DNA of 64,000 bases from Neolewinella antarctica (GCF_011927835.1 NZ_JAATJH010000008.1:89384-153383); one strand, 5' to 3'. Numbered from the stretch's first letter, positions 52,824-62,443 are shown. Program-made: numbers and translations. Notes: generated by a model not told the origin, from the sequence alone.

Positions 52824-53855
52824 TTAGTCGTTGTTCAGGTAGAGGCTAGAGATACCGGTAAAGGTGTCGGCTGTTTTGGGGGCAACGTTACCTACTGCGT
52901 CGAGGGGGAAGCTCAGTAGCAAACCACCGCTGTTCAAACGCTCGGCGACATAAATTTCTTCGTTCTCTTCGTCGTAAGCTACGTCTACGGGATTACCGAG
53001 GCGGGTGCTAGCGCCCGCAATGCGGGTGTAGTTAGCACTGGAGATCGAATCACCCGTTATGGTACTGAAGTTGCGAATAACGATGATAGCACCATCGGAG
53101 TCACTGGCACCGCTACCAACGTCAGTCAGAATCATCAGATCGCTCTGGGGAATGAACGTAAGACCGTGGGTACGGACGATACCATCGACCTTAATGAACC
53201 GATTGGGTACTACGTCACCACCGTCGGCGGTAGCGAACAAGCCAGTGTCTGTATTGGTGAATACAGCAACGGAGTCAGTGTTGTCGACAACCGCGTAGAG
53301 TGTATTGTCATGGAACCGAATGCCCCAAAGGTTGAAGGCCACGTTGTAAGTAGCCACGCGGTTGATTGCGTCACCGTTCGTGTTGGAGTACAGCACGAGT
53401 TGGTCGCCATCGTCGTCATCCTGGTCGTCAGCGACGAGGAACTGCGAGTTGTTGATCGGAGTAAGGCCACGACCGTTGGAGAATCCACCGGCGGCGGAGG
53501 TAAGGCTGATGTTGACGCCTTCGTCGTCGTTGAAATCATCGAGCACGTCTTCGTACTGGACGACCGTGTTAGCGGAGCGATTCACTTGGTAGAGGAGACC
53601 GTCGCCACGCTCGTCGAAGTAGATTCCGTCGGAGTCTGCACCTGCGGCGTCAAAAGTGAAGAGCTCCCGGTTATCGGAATCACGCGTGTCGAGGATACCG
53701 ACCTTCATTTGCGTGTTGGAGGAGATGAACAGCGTACCGTCATCATTGAAGTCCATGCCGAGCACGTCATCATCATCCTCACAAGAGGTGAAAGAGACGG
53801 CGGTTAGGGCAAGGAGGAACATTAGCAGTTTGCTGCTAGAGAGGAATTTCATCAT
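52824..53855 (-). CDS. Secreted lipoprotein of beta-propeller-like type
   Basis: This 343-residue protein has a lipoprotein signal, LALTAVSFTSCEDDDD, with a Cys before the aspartate run. The mature sequence is made of repeated short beta-strand motifs (DGTLFISSNTQMKVGILD, DGLLYQVNRSANTVVQYED, NNSQFLVADDQDDDDGDQLVLYS), which suggests a six- or seven-bladed propeller. Function is unknown. It diverges from nothing nearby; a 538-nt gap precedes it. Confidence 0.7.
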   Translation of the reverse strand: MMKFLSSSKLLMFLLALTAVSFTSCEDDDDVLGMDFNDDGTLFISSNTQMKVGILDTRDSDNRELFTFDAAGADSDGIYFDERGDGLLYQVNRSANTVVQYEDVLDDFNDDEGVNISLTSAAGGFSNGRGLTPINNSQFLVADDQDDDDGDQLVLYSNTNGDAINRVATYNVAFNLWGIRFHDNTLYAVVDNTDSVAVFTNTDTGLFATADGGDVVPNRFIKVDGIVRTHGLTFIPQSDLMILTDVGSGASDSDGAIIVIRNFSTITGDSISSANYTRIAGASTRLGNPVDVAYDEENEEIYVAERLNSGGLLLSFPLDAVGNVAPKTADTFTGISSLYLNND

Positions 53856-54323
53856 TATTAATTTAGTTTTTTGGGGATAGAATACTAGGAATGCTAAGAC
53901 TGTATATGGGGGTAATAACGGAACCGGTGGGGGGGCGTGTTCGGGTATTAAGATTGGTTTAACGTCTTGCGGACGACGCTAGTGATTATGTATGGGGAAT
54001 AAAGTGACGCAGTATTCTCACTGGCCAAGTCCGCCTTCCCTTCGGGGCCAGAACGAGCTCGGCGTAGGCGTGTTTATGGGCTAGTCCCCCGCCCCCTGGT
54101 ACCTGCCTTTCGCTACTCACCCAAGTATAGCTTGCGGGGCAATTCCTCCCGGGAAGAACAGAGAATTTCACGGATTGTCATAAGCGTATTTGATAAACTG
54201 TGCTGCGTATTTTTCATCCGGTAGCATACCTAAAACCCTTGCTTCTGGTCCATCTCTGCTTCCGACGAGCTAAACCCCGCACCCGCGACCGCGCCAATTA
54301 AACCTCATTCCCAACGTACTAAC
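53856..54323. other. Gap upstream of the propeller lipoprotein gene, with a family A repeat
   Basis: There is no gene in about 470 nt. A family A copy, GCACCCGCGACCGCGC, is at 54279-54294. No convincing promoter is seen, although one for the lipoprotein gene must lie here. Confidence 0.5.
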
Positions 54324-54361
54324 AAAAAGCCCCCGCAAGCACAAGGCTTACGGAGGCTTTT
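54324..54361 (-). terminator. Terminator of the esterase/TonB receptor operon
   Basis: On the minus strand, AAAAGCCTCCGTAAGCC and the matching GC...GCGGGGGCTTTT fold into a stem followed by TTTTTGTT. It lies 32 nt after the esterase stop codon. Confidence 0.75.
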
Positions 54362-54393
54362 CCTCAAAATAATTGGTGGATTACGTTAATTCC

Positions 54394-56034
54394 TTAACGT
54401 ATGAACACCTTCTGTGCACTAACGCCACGGTCGAGCCGTAGCTGAACGATGTAGACACCGCGTGGCATACCTTCCCGATTGACGACGGTCCGGTTGCTGT
54501 TAATGTTAGAGATCGTCCGAACGATCCGGCCTTCGATGTCTGTGATCTGCACGGAACGGATCAACTCCGACTCCGCTACTTCGACCGTGAACTGGTCGGT
54601 GGCGGGGTTGGGGAAGATGGTGAGGGCGATGGCGGTGGTGCTCACGAGGTTCTGCGTGGAAGATACTACGTCATTGAGATTAAGCGCGTACCAAGCACGG
54701 GGGTAAAAGTGAGCCATGATACTATCAATCTCTGCTTTTGCTCTTGCCGGCTGGTTGAAGTTGGGGTTAGTGATCGGCTCACCCGCGATAATCCGGTCAG
54801 CATCAAGGTTTGCACCAGGACGAGCGTCATTAATACCAGTTATTTTTTGCCGTAGGATTGGCTCGCTGAACCAATTGTAGACGGCTCCGGCAGTACCATT
54901 CGTACCGGCGTTTGCCCCCGTACGGTTGATCGTCCACAAGTTATCACGGCCTAATGGGAAGGTTTCCGTATTTGAGCCCGGTACAGGTCTTTCATCATCC
55001 TTATAATCATTCACGATACTGTTAATGGTGTTGGCTAATGGACCAAACATATCGGGAAGGGTAGCAACATTTGCGGGTGCCAGCACGTCGTTGATGCCGC
55101 GCTCATTGGCAAGTGAAACAACGAGATTGGAGCCAGGTACGCGAACAACAGGCAGCGGCGTTGCTACGGGAACGGTAACCAGACCGTAATAAAATGGAGC
55201 GAAAGGATCATTTGCACTGTGGGCGGCAATGAAGGGAGCTTCGTAGCCTCCGTTGCCACTCGTTTTGTCCCCATCGATCCAAAGCGAATCACCCAGGGCA
55301 CCACCGAGGTTGACCGTCAGGGCAACGTCGGAAGAATAGCCGGGATGATTGACAATGTGCTCAAAAGCAGCAATCGTTCCTTCAGGATTACTGATGGTGT
55401 CGACATTGATCAAAGATACTCCAGCTTCGTCATAAAACTGATCGTTCTGTTCGACTTGCGCGACGTCGTCCAAGAAGTTGTGCGCCTGCACGAGGTAACC
55501 ACCCGAACCAATTCCGTAGAACACAATCCGGCTCGTATCAATACGGTATGGGTTATCATCTTCCGCAACGGTTTTGCGGAGGTAACGAGCCATGGCGTGG
55601 CCATCCTGGCTAGCGCGGTATACGGCCCGCAACAGCGTACCCGTGCGGGTAGAAGCGTCCGCCGCTGGCTGCCAACCCGAACGGTAAGTAGCGGACATAC
55701 CTACGTAGCCCCGTTCGACGAGGCGAGTCAGGATTTCGATATTTACGGAATCATCCTTGCCACCATAAGCGCTTCCGTTAAAGTAACGAGGTAAGAAGTT
55801 ACCGGTGTGGTAGAGAACAACGACGGGGCGTAAATCCAGGGTATCGCCTACCGGCTGGTAAACATCGGCGGTGAGGTCAATATTCATTTGGAATTGTTCG
55901 CTGAAGTTATTAGCGTACGTAACCGTTTCGGCACTACCGGCGTCAAACACTGGGTCGAGAAAGCGAACCTGTGCTTGCAGCGAGCTAACTACGAAGAGTA
56001 GGCTAAGTGCAGTTATTAGGTAATTTTTGTGCAT
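54394..56034 (-). CDS. T9SS-secreted esterase/depolymerase-like alpha/beta hydrolase
   Basis: This 546-residue protein has signal peptide MHKNYLITALSLLFVVSSLQAQ. The hydrolase domain shows LRPVVVLYHTGNFLPRYFNGSAYGG and the nucleophile elbow GIGSGGY. The last 75 residues form a type A sorting domain (ALTIFPNPATDQFTVEVAE, SVQITDIEGRIVRTI, RGVYIVQLRLDRGVSAQKVFIR). The gene lies 51 nt after the TonB receptor gene and probably shares its transcript, suggesting joint degradation and uptake of a polymer or ester. Confidence 0.82.
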   Translation of the reverse strand: MHKNYLITALSLLFVVSSLQAQVRFLDPVFDAGSAETVTYANNFSEQFQMNIDLTADVYQPVGDTLDLRPVVVLYHTGNFLPRYFNGSAYGGKDDSVNIEILTRLVERGYVGMSATYRSGWQPAADASTRTGTLLRAVYRASQDGHAMARYLRKTVAEDDNPYRIDTSRIVFYGIGSGGYLVQAHNFLDDVAQVEQNDQFYDEAGVSLINVDTISNPEGTIAAFEHIVNHPGYSSDVALTVNLGGALGDSLWIDGDKTSGNGGYEAPFIAAHSANDPFAPFYYGLVTVPVATPLPVVRVPGSNLVVSLANERGINDVLAPANVATLPDMFGPLANTINSIVNDYKDDERPVPGSNTETFPLGRDNLWTINRTGANAGTNGTAGAVYNWFSEPILRQKITGINDARPGANLDADRIIAGEPITNPNFNQPARAKAEIDSIMAHFYPRAWYALNLNDVVSSTQNLVSTTAIALTIFPNPATDQFTVEVAESELIRSVQITDIEGRIVRTISNINSNRTVVNREGMPRGVYIVQLRLDRGVSAQKVFIR

Positions 56035-56085
56035 AATTTATGTTTAAGAAAATTTCAGAGTACTGTGATAAAATGGGGGCGTGGC

Positions 56086-58893
56086 TTATCGCCCCTTTAG
56101 TTCGTAAGTGGCGGATAGATAGGCTAAGCGTCCGATCCGCGGACCGCCGTAAACTGTAAAAACTTTGTTGTCCAGTATGTTCGAGGCACCGAGTTTAATG
56201 GTCGTGTTGATTGATGGGACCGCCAGGTTGACCTGAGCATCCAACATACCATAGCTTTCAACGAAGCCGGTAAACTGGGGCGAGCCTTCGAAAATGAAAC
56301 CATCAATCCATTTGTAGTTAATGCTAAAGCCTAGGTCCCGCACGCCGCTTCCAAGAAATCCGACCGGTACGTTGCGCCCACTAACACCAAGGTTAAACTT
56401 GTGCTCGGGGGTATTAAAAGCCGGAACGATGGGGTCGTCCGTGTCCGAATTAAGTTTGTTCCAACTGTAGTTTCCGTTAAAGGAAAAGTAATTCGCGAAG
56501 TAGTAGTTACCACCAATACTAAAACCCTGAGTAGTGACCTGCTCTTGTGCATTGGCCGACACTCGGAATGCTGCTGCGGACAAAAGCTGCGTACCGAAGG
56601 TGTTCGCATCGACCCCAATGTTGAAGCCGATAAAATCATCGTAGAAACTATAGTAGTACGTAGCGTCGAGGTACAGTTTCTCGAATAACGTCGTCCGGTA
56701 ACCCGCTTCGAGTGTTCTAACCCGTTCCGGCTTGATGGGTGCCACGTCAAAGAAAACGAGATCGGCCTGCCGACCGGAGTTCGCGAAGGCACGTACGCTC
56801 TCCACCGTATTGAGACCTTCTACACCATTAAGATTACCGATGAGTGTAGCCCGGCCAACGTCGTAATTGAGGTATTGATCCGCCAGCGTCGGGTTTCTGA
56901 TGGCGGAGGAGAAGGATACGCGGGCCGTTGTTGTTTGCGAAGGTGTGTAGACAAAGCTAGCGGCTGGACTAAGTAGGACGTCGAAGTTTTCGTTCTTATC
57001 CACCCGTAGGCTAGTGCTGATCTTGTACCGGTCGTTCAGGTGTAACGTACCGCCGCCGTACGCGCCAATTTCCCAAGTATCGATGTTACGTCCGGCCGTA
57101 TCCAGCAGGATCGAACCTTGGCTATTCGGAGTATACAGGCGTCCGTTGGCCCCCACCGTCGCTTCGAGGCGACTGGCGTCGTTGGGTTGCCAAATACTGT
57201 TAAACTTCTTTTCCCCGTGCACGTGATAGAGCGCGCTGCGGTCGAAAAAACGTGAACCGTCTTCTTCTTCCGATGCTATCGTGCTGGTGATTTCATCAAA
57301 TGCTTCCTGAAACTCGGCGGTGCCGGGGCGGAGGTCCCCTTGCGTGTTTACCCCCCGGGGCGACTGGGCAAACTCTCGGGCCTCTGCGTGGTATTCTTCC
57401 AGTAGTTCACGAATGTTTGGCTGCTCGAAAAAGGTACTGCGCAATTGGTCTCTTTCCAATATCCCACAGTCTCTCGGAAAGCAGTTAGGGTAACCTTCCA
57501 GGTTGTTGAACCGGGGAACGATATTCCTTTGCCAGTAATCGGTATATTCTGAAGCCCAGGCATCATCCGGCTTAGAGCGGTCCTGCAAACGAAGGGCCGT
57601 AAAGTAAGGATCGTAACTATCACCGGCGTCCTCATGGGTTACGTAGGCGCGGACGAAAAAATTATCCCGGTTACGCAGTTCAAGGCGGTGCTGAAAAAAC
57701 TGAATGCCCCGCAGCGAAAACCGATTATCGCCCTGGTAAACCGTCGTACCCGTGCTGTAGTTACTAGCTACCAGTAGTTCCGTGCTCTCCAGCGCTTTCT
57801 TGGGGTTCAAGCGAAAGTGGAAAGCGACACCCGCTTTGAGGTTTTCGCTGTCGTAGTCCACTAAATCCTCCTCCTTGTATCCCTCCCGAAAAATTCTCCC
57901 AAGACCGGGTAAATTTCTTACCCCTTCGAAATCAAAGGTCGGACTAGCTTCGTCACCGTAAATGTTTACCGCGTCGTAACCACCCAAGTTATCGGGACCA
58001 AAATCAGTGTCGAAGACGCGGTCAAAGTTATCAGCGACCCAGTCATCGGCGCGGAAGCCGGAAAGGTTTAACTTATAGGCCATCCATTCCTCACCGTCTT
58101 CGTTCTTGATTGCATCCGCCCACCGGACACCCCCTTCGAAGAGATTTCGTTCGGCTACTTTGAGTTGTGCGGAAAAACCCTGTTGGAGGAAAGGATCTTT
58201 TGTTTCTATGGAAATCACACCGTTGAAGGCATTCGGACCGTAAAATGCCGAGCTAGCGCCTACGACAAGGTTTACTCGGTTAACGTCCAGTTCGGAGGCA
58301 CCGAGAAAGTTACCCAACGAGAAGTTGAGGCCCGGGCTCTGGTTATCGACGCCGTCAATGATCTGGAGAGACCGAACTGGGTTAGTAGAGTTAAAGCCAC
58401 GAGTGTTGACAATCTTGAAACCGAGGCTGGCGGAGGTAAGATCTACGTCTTTCAGACTACCAAGCCCGTCGTAGAAGTTCGAAGCGGGCGTTTGCTGGAT
58501 CGCAATGGCATCTAAGCTTTCCACGGTTAGTGCGGATTGCCGCTGCTTATCACTGACTCTTTGCCCAACCACCTCCACCGTCTCCGTAGTAATCGCATCG
58601 TCCCCGAGGCGAATCGTGAGGTCCTGTCCGCGCTCGACCACCTCTACTTCCGTCGGCGCAAAGCCGATGTAGCTGAATTGGAGCACGGTAGGCAAGCCGG
58701 AGACCGTCAGTTCCCAGGAGCCATCGATGTCGGTAACGGTGCCGGTCGTCGTGCCCTTGGCCAGTACGCTGGCCCCAATCAGGTCATCGCCGGTGTTGGC
58801 GTCGACGATCTTACCCCGCAGGGTGATCTGAGCCGAAAGCAGACCGCAAAAAAGGACGCCCGCGAGCGTAAAGAGGAGTTGTTGTAACCGCAT
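56086..58893 (-). CDS. TonB-dependent receptor with carboxypeptidase-like N-terminal domain
   Basis: This 935-residue outer-membrane protein has a signal peptide ending SAQ and a carboxypeptidase-like domain (ITLRGKIVDANTGDDLIGASVLAKGTTTGTVTDIDGSWELTVSG). A plug domain follows (LTVESLDAIAIQQTPASNFYDGLGSLKDVDLTSASLGFKIVNTRGFNSTNPVRSLQIIDGVDNQSPG), and a beta-barrel follows it to the C-terminus. There is no SusD gene next to it, so it is not a classical SusCD pair. The transported substrate is unknown; the downstream esterase suggests a polyester or acylated compound. Confidence 0.92.
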   Translation of the reverse strand: MRLQQLLFTLAGVLFCGLLSAQITLRGKIVDANTGDDLIGASVLAKGTTTGTVTDIDGSWELTVSGLPTVLQFSYIGFAPTEVEVVERGQDLTIRLGDDAITTETVEVVGQRVSDKQRQSALTVESLDAIAIQQTPASNFYDGLGSLKDVDLTSASLGFKIVNTRGFNSTNPVRSLQIIDGVDNQSPGLNFSLGNFLGASELDVNRVNLVVGASSAFYGPNAFNGVISIETKDPFLQQGFSAQLKVAERNLFEGGVRWADAIKNEDGEEWMAYKLNLSGFRADDWVADNFDRVFDTDFGPDNLGGYDAVNIYGDEASPTFDFEGVRNLPGLGRIFREGYKEEDLVDYDSENLKAGVAFHFRLNPKKALESTELLVASNYSTGTTVYQGDNRFSLRGIQFFQHRLELRNRDNFFVRAYVTHEDAGDSYDPYFTALRLQDRSKPDDAWASEYTDYWQRNIVPRFNNLEGYPNCFPRDCGILERDQLRSTFFEQPNIRELLEEYHAEAREFAQSPRGVNTQGDLRPGTAEFQEAFDEITSTIASEEEDGSRFFDRSALYHVHGEKKFNSIWQPNDASRLEATVGANGRLYTPNSQGSILLDTAGRNIDTWEIGAYGGGTLHLNDRYKISTSLRVDKNENFDVLLSPAASFVYTPSQTTTARVSFSSAIRNPTLADQYLNYDVGRATLIGNLNGVEGLNTVESVRAFANSGRQADLVFFDVAPIKPERVRTLEAGYRTTLFEKLYLDATYYYSFYDDFIGFNIGVDANTFGTQLLSAAAFRVSANAQEQVTTQGFSIGGNYYFANYFSFNGNYSWNKLNSDTDDPIVPAFNTPEHKFNLGVSGRNVPVGFLGSGVRDLGFSINYKWIDGFIFEGSPQFTGFVESYGMLDAQVNLAVPSINTTIKLGASNILDNKVFTVYGGPRIGRLAYLSATYELKGR

Positions 58894-59497
58894 ACGAAAG
58901 AGAATACATGATCGAGAGAAAGACGAACGCCTAACGATAAGGCCGGGGCGAATTTAGTGAATATTCGCTGGTTAATACGTCGGCCAGCTTATTTATCAGT
59001 CCGCCCGGGCTTTGCTTAACTATTAAGCAACTAGCCATCTACGGAGAAAAAGTGCGGGTGCGGGTGCGGGTGCGGGCGTGGGCGCGGGTGCCACGGAAAA
59101 TTCGTGAAGAGCAAAGAGGCGTACCCGGTATTCGAGAGATTACGACGTGCTCCTCATACCGCACACCCCCCAAAGTAGACGCCGCCTACGTGCGGGGCAC
59201 GATCAATTACCCTAGCTGAACCAAGCTTTCAGCCACTCGCCCACAATTCCACATCACCAAATACAAGATTATTGTCATAAACACCGGCAAATACACGGAT
59301 AAGTGACAGTGTGGATAAGTTTTTCCGCCAAAACGCACCCATGGGGTGCCCATGGGGTTATGTTTGCGACCGAGGGTGCAATAGTCCGTATGGGACATAC
59401 CTTTTCGACACCACGGGCGCGCCGGCTCGGATTACGCTTTCGCTTTCATCATCACACGCTTTGCCGGCCGCTTATTTTTTCGCCTAACGATATTTAT
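58894..59497. other. Intergenic region upstream of the TonB receptor and M23 peptidase genes
   Basis: There is no gene in 604 nt. A TTAGTGAATATTCGCTG sequence near 58954-58970 is a variant of the TAGCGAA palindrome. A (GCGGGT) minisatellite lies at 59053-59091. AT-rich DNA follows. Confidence 0.4.
59053..59091 (+). repeat. GCGGGT minisatellite related to family A
   Basis: Four units of GCGGGT and two variants (GGGCGTGGGCGCGGGTGC). The GCGGGTGC ending is also part of the family A reverse copies. Confidence 0.5.
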
Positions 59498-60484
59498 ATG
59501 AGACGCGACAAGTTCGTCTTCAACCAAACAACACTCCAGTACGACCGCGTCGTCGAGCCGTTACGGTACACCTTCCTCCGGTACGGGGCCTTACTGTGCG
59601 CCATTCTGCTGGTGGCCGGTTTGTTTACCGTCCTGATCCACCGTTACTTCCCCAGCCCCTCCGAACGGATGGCGCACCAGGAAAACGACATCATGCAGGA
59701 CCAACTCGCCGAGATGCGCGGGGAGCTAGAGCTCTATTCTTCCGTATTATCCAACATTCAGGAACGCGACGCCTCCGCCCACCGGGTGGTTTTCGGTATG
59801 GAACCGATCGACGAAGACGTCTGGACGGGTGGCCGCGGTGGTCACGAAGTCTACGAAGACCTCAAGAGCCTACCCATGGCCGGCGGCAAACTGGCCACGA
59901 TGCGCACCAAGATGGACCGCTTCAAGCACCAGCTCGATCTACAATCCCGCAGCCTTGATTCCATCCTGCTGATGGCGGAGCAGAAAGAAGAGATGCTGGC
60001 GGCCATTCCGAGCATCAAACCGATCCGCCGCGACCTTTACTCGCGCAACATCGAAAACCTGTCCGGCTTCGGTTTCCGCCTCCACCCCATCCACAAGGTG
60101 CAGAAGATGCACTACGGCATCGACTTCAACTGCAAAGAAGGCACGCCGATCCAGGCAACGGGTAAGGGTAAGGTTATCTGGTCCGGCAAAAGAGGAGACT
60201 ACGGCAACTGCGTCGTGATCGACCACGGCTTCGGCTACGAAAGCCTGTACGGCCACATGAACAAGATCGACGTCAAGCGTGGTGACTCCATCGAAAAAGG
60301 TGCCAAGATCGGCGAGGTAGGCAGCACGGGTTCTTCAACTGGCGACCACCTGCACTACGAGATCCACAAAGATGGCGAGCGCGTCGACCCCATTCAGTAC
60401 TGCTACGATGGCCTGACGACGGAAGAATACGCCGCGTTGGTGAAAGCTTCGCAGCAGAATAACATGAGCTTCGACAGCCACTAG
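59498..60484 (+). CDS. Membrane-anchored M23 (LytM-type) metallopeptidase
   Basis: This is a 328-residue protein from the ATG at 59498 (MRRDKFVFNQTTLQYDRVVEPLRYTFLRYGALLCAILLVAGLFTVLIHRY). It has one membrane helix near residues 29-50, a coiled-coil stem, and a C-terminal M23 domain with HYGIDFNC (zinc ligands His/Asp) and GDHLHYEI (catalytic and ligand His). The domain cleaves peptidoglycan cross-links or acts as a divisome-type regulator. It is a single gene followed by a strong terminator. Confidence 0.92.
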   Translation: MRRDKFVFNQTTLQYDRVVEPLRYTFLRYGALLCAILLVAGLFTVLIHRYFPSPSERMAHQENDIMQDQLAEMRGELELYSSVLSNIQERDASAHRVVFGMEPIDEDVWTGGRGGHEVYEDLKSLPMAGGKLATMRTKMDRFKHQLDLQSRSLDSILLMAEQKEEMLAAIPSIKPIRRDLYSRNIENLSGFGFRLHPIHKVQKMHYGIDFNCKEGTPIQATGKGKVIWSGKRGDYGNCVVIDHGFGYESLYGHMNKIDVKRGDSIEKGAKIGEVGSTGSSTGDHLHYEIHKDGERVDPIQYCYDGLTTEEYAALVKASQQNNMSFDSH

Positions 60485-60519
60485 GACTACCGATTAGCTT
60501 CTTTACTCAGTACCGGATA

Positions 60520-60564
60520 AACAAAGCAGCCGATTCCTCCGTGAGGAATCGGCTGCTTTGTTTT
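60520..60564 (+). terminator. Strong rho-independent terminator of the M23 gene
   Basis: A perfect 19-bp stem, ACAAAGCAGCCGATTCCTC and its complement, encloses a 3-nt loop and is followed by T residues. It lies 36 nt after the stop codon. Confidence 0.9.
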
Positions 60565-60674
60565 GGTGAGTTAGCTACTGATGGAGATAAAATTTGCGGG
60601 AGGTCTCACGGACGGCCGTAGCGAACAACTACCCTGGGTTCCGTACCCATTACGCTCTTCCCGGATATTTCTCT

Positions 60675-60690
60675 GCACCCGCGACCGCGC
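60675..60690 (+). repeat. Repeat family A copy
   Basis: GCACCCGCGACCGCGC, preceded by CTCT, between the 3' ends of the M23 peptidase and the PspA-like gene. Confidence 0.75.
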
Positions 60691-60720
60691 CCTCCTGGTA
60701 ACGGTCGGTTGCTGCGCAGT

Positions 60721-61779
60721 TTACTCAAAGAATTGATCGTACTCCCCGGCCTTCCCGGAACGCGTCTGCACGTCCTTCTCCCGGCGGGGGATGGCGTCGA
60801 GATCGAGCGTATCGGTCGTGATGACCGCACCGGAGTTGAGCGCCGCCGGTGTTTCCGACTCGATGTGCCCCCCGGAGAGCATCAGGTCACTCTTGCGTTC
60901 CCACTCTTCCAGCATCCGCAGGCCTTCGTCGGCGAACACGCCGTTTTGCAGGTCGACGGACGACATAAATTCATTACTAAGGTCCATCATCCGTTCCATT
61001 TCGCCCACCTTGCTGGCGACGTCGTCGGCGATGTTCTCCAGCGCCGCGTCGAACATGGCGCGCTGGTCGGGATTGCCGTTGATGACGGACATGGCCGAGG
61101 ACATGGCGCCGTGGCTGGCCCGCATCGCTTTGCGTTCCTGAATTTTTAGCTCGACCTGATCGCGGGTGTCTTCCAGCAGGATTTCCGAATTATCGTGCAT
61201 CCGGTTCAGGACGCGGCTGAGGACATCCATTTTTGTGAGTAGGACGGTGTACTTCTCGTTCGACTCCCGCAGGCGCGCGGCGCGGCGGCTGGAGAGGATC
61301 ATTTGCTGGTTCTTGTTCGACTTCTGAGCGAGCTTAGCTAGCTTGAGTTGCTTGACGATCTCGGATTCGTTCGTCTCCACCAACGTCTTCAGGTGGCGGA
61401 CCTGGCCGCGTAGCTTACCGATCTGCTTGCGCATTTCCACCAGGTTCCCTTCCAGTTCCTCGACGTAAGATCTCAGGATACCGATGGGGTCGATGTTGAC
61501 GAACAGCCCGGTGACGGAGCGCATGCCGCTCTTGTACATGTAGGAGATTAACGTCCGGGTGCGGGGGTCGACCACGGCGAAAACGATGGTGGCCAGCACG
61601 GCCAGGCTAACGACGAGGCCGATGGTGGTGGATAAAAACGGCACCAGCAAACCCCAGAAAGCACTCACCAAAAAAGCGCCTCCGGCGAGGAGCGCGATGA
61701 GGAAAACGAGCCCGGTGACGCCTTCGGGGCGTTTCCAGAAAGATTTAGTACTGACTGCTTCGGAGGGAAAATCTGCCAT
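60721..61779 (-). CDS. Membrane-anchored PspA-like coiled-coil protein
   Basis: This 352-residue protein has two membrane segments (residues 22-42 and 45-67), then a long coiled-coil region (FVNIDPIGILRSYVEELEGNLVEMRKQIGKLRGQVRHLKTLVETNESEIVKQLKLAKLAQ ...). The coiled-coil part recalls PspA/IM30 membrane-stress proteins in composition and heptads, but PspA itself has no membrane helices. It is 112 nt downstream of the 183-residue coiled-coil gene, with an operator-like palindrome between them. Confidence 0.55.
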   Translation of the reverse strand: MADFPSEAVSTKSFWKRPEGVTGLVFLIALLAGGAFLVSAFWGLLVPFLSTTIGLVVSLAVLATIVFAVVDPRTRTLISYMYKSGMRSVTGLFVNIDPIGILRSYVEELEGNLVEMRKQIGKLRGQVRHLKTLVETNESEIVKQLKLAKLAQKSNKNQQMILSSRRAARLRESNEKYTVLLTKMDVLSRVLNRMHDNSEILLEDTRDQVELKIQERKAMRASHGAMSSAMSVINGNPDQRAMFDAALENIADDVASKVGEMERMMDLSNEFMSSVDLQNGVFADEGLRMLEEWERKSDLMLSGGHIESETPAALNSGAVITTDTLDLDAIPRREKDVQTRSGKAGEYDQFFE

Positions 61780-61805
61780 GGGTGGGGGCGGTAGCGGGGT
61801 CTGTT

Positions 61806-61821
61806 TAGCGAAATTACGCTA
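61806..61821. promoter_or_regulatory. Operator-like palindrome TAGCGAAATTACGCTA
   Basis: This is a near-perfect palindrome similar to those flanking the acyl-CoA dehydrogenase promoter. On the minus strand it contains TAATTTCG, one base from TAnnTTTG, so promoter and operator may overlap upstream of the PspA-like gene at 61779. Confidence 0.45.
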
Positions 61822-61891
61822 TGAGAACGATTGAGTGCGCGGCAAGTTGCCGAAATTGGTCGATCATGCCCCCGGTTGCGGTGCGCACAGC

Positions 61892-62443
61892 TTAGCCCAG
61901 CACGCGGGTGATGTCCGTTACGTCCTGCGTAATCACGGCGGTGATGACGTCCAGCGCATCGTCAAATCCTTTCTGATTGGCGGACGCTTTGTCCTTAGCG
62001 GAGTTGATCAGCTCGGTGGATTCGGCAATCTGTGTTTTTGCCTTCTCCACCTCCTCGCGCAACTGTTCGATCTTAGCCTCGTAGTTGGCGATCTTCTTTT
62101 TGAGCTCCCCCGTCTGCTTGGCCTTCCCCTCGACGTTACTCATCAGGTGCTTCTCCATCGAGTTCATGAACTTCGACTTCTCGTCCTGCAGCACCTCCGT
62201 GTAGTAGCGGGCGGTCTTGACGAGCTTTTCGAGCGACAGGCCGACCGTCGTACCGGTGGCGTAGGCGGAGCGGAGGGCGGTATCGTAGTCGATGCCCATC
62301 TCCGTCAATTTGGCGACGGACTGTTTGAATTCCAGGTAATCGAAGCCTTCGAGGTTCTTGTCTTCGAGTGCCTTCATCAGCACGTTGGCAAAGCGGTCAT
62401 CTTCTTGGGACATGGTGTTGAATGCGTCGGATAGGTTGGACAT
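61892..62443 (-). CDS. Soluble coiled-coil protein of unknown function
   Basis: This is a 183-residue protein from the ATG at 62443 (MSNLSDAFNTMSQEDDRFANVL). Residues 1-95 are a helical domain (GFDYLEFKQSVAKLTEMGIDYDTALRSAYATGTTVGLSLEKLVKTARYYTEVLQDEKSKF), followed by a coiled coil (GELKKKIANYEAKIEQLREEVEKAKTQIAESTELINSAKDKASANQ) and a short C-terminal helix. It lies upstream of the membrane-anchored coiled-coil gene in the same orientation, so the two may work together in membrane stress or scaffolding. I do not recognise its family. Confidence 0.6.
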   Translation of the reverse strand: MSNLSDAFNTMSQEDDRFANVLMKALEDKNLEGFDYLEFKQSVAKLTEMGIDYDTALRSAYATGTTVGLSLEKLVKTARYYTEVLQDEKSKFMNSMEKHLMSNVEGKAKQTGELKKKIANYEAKIEQLREEVEKAKTQIAESTELINSAKDKASANQKGFDDALDVITAVITQDVTDITRVLG

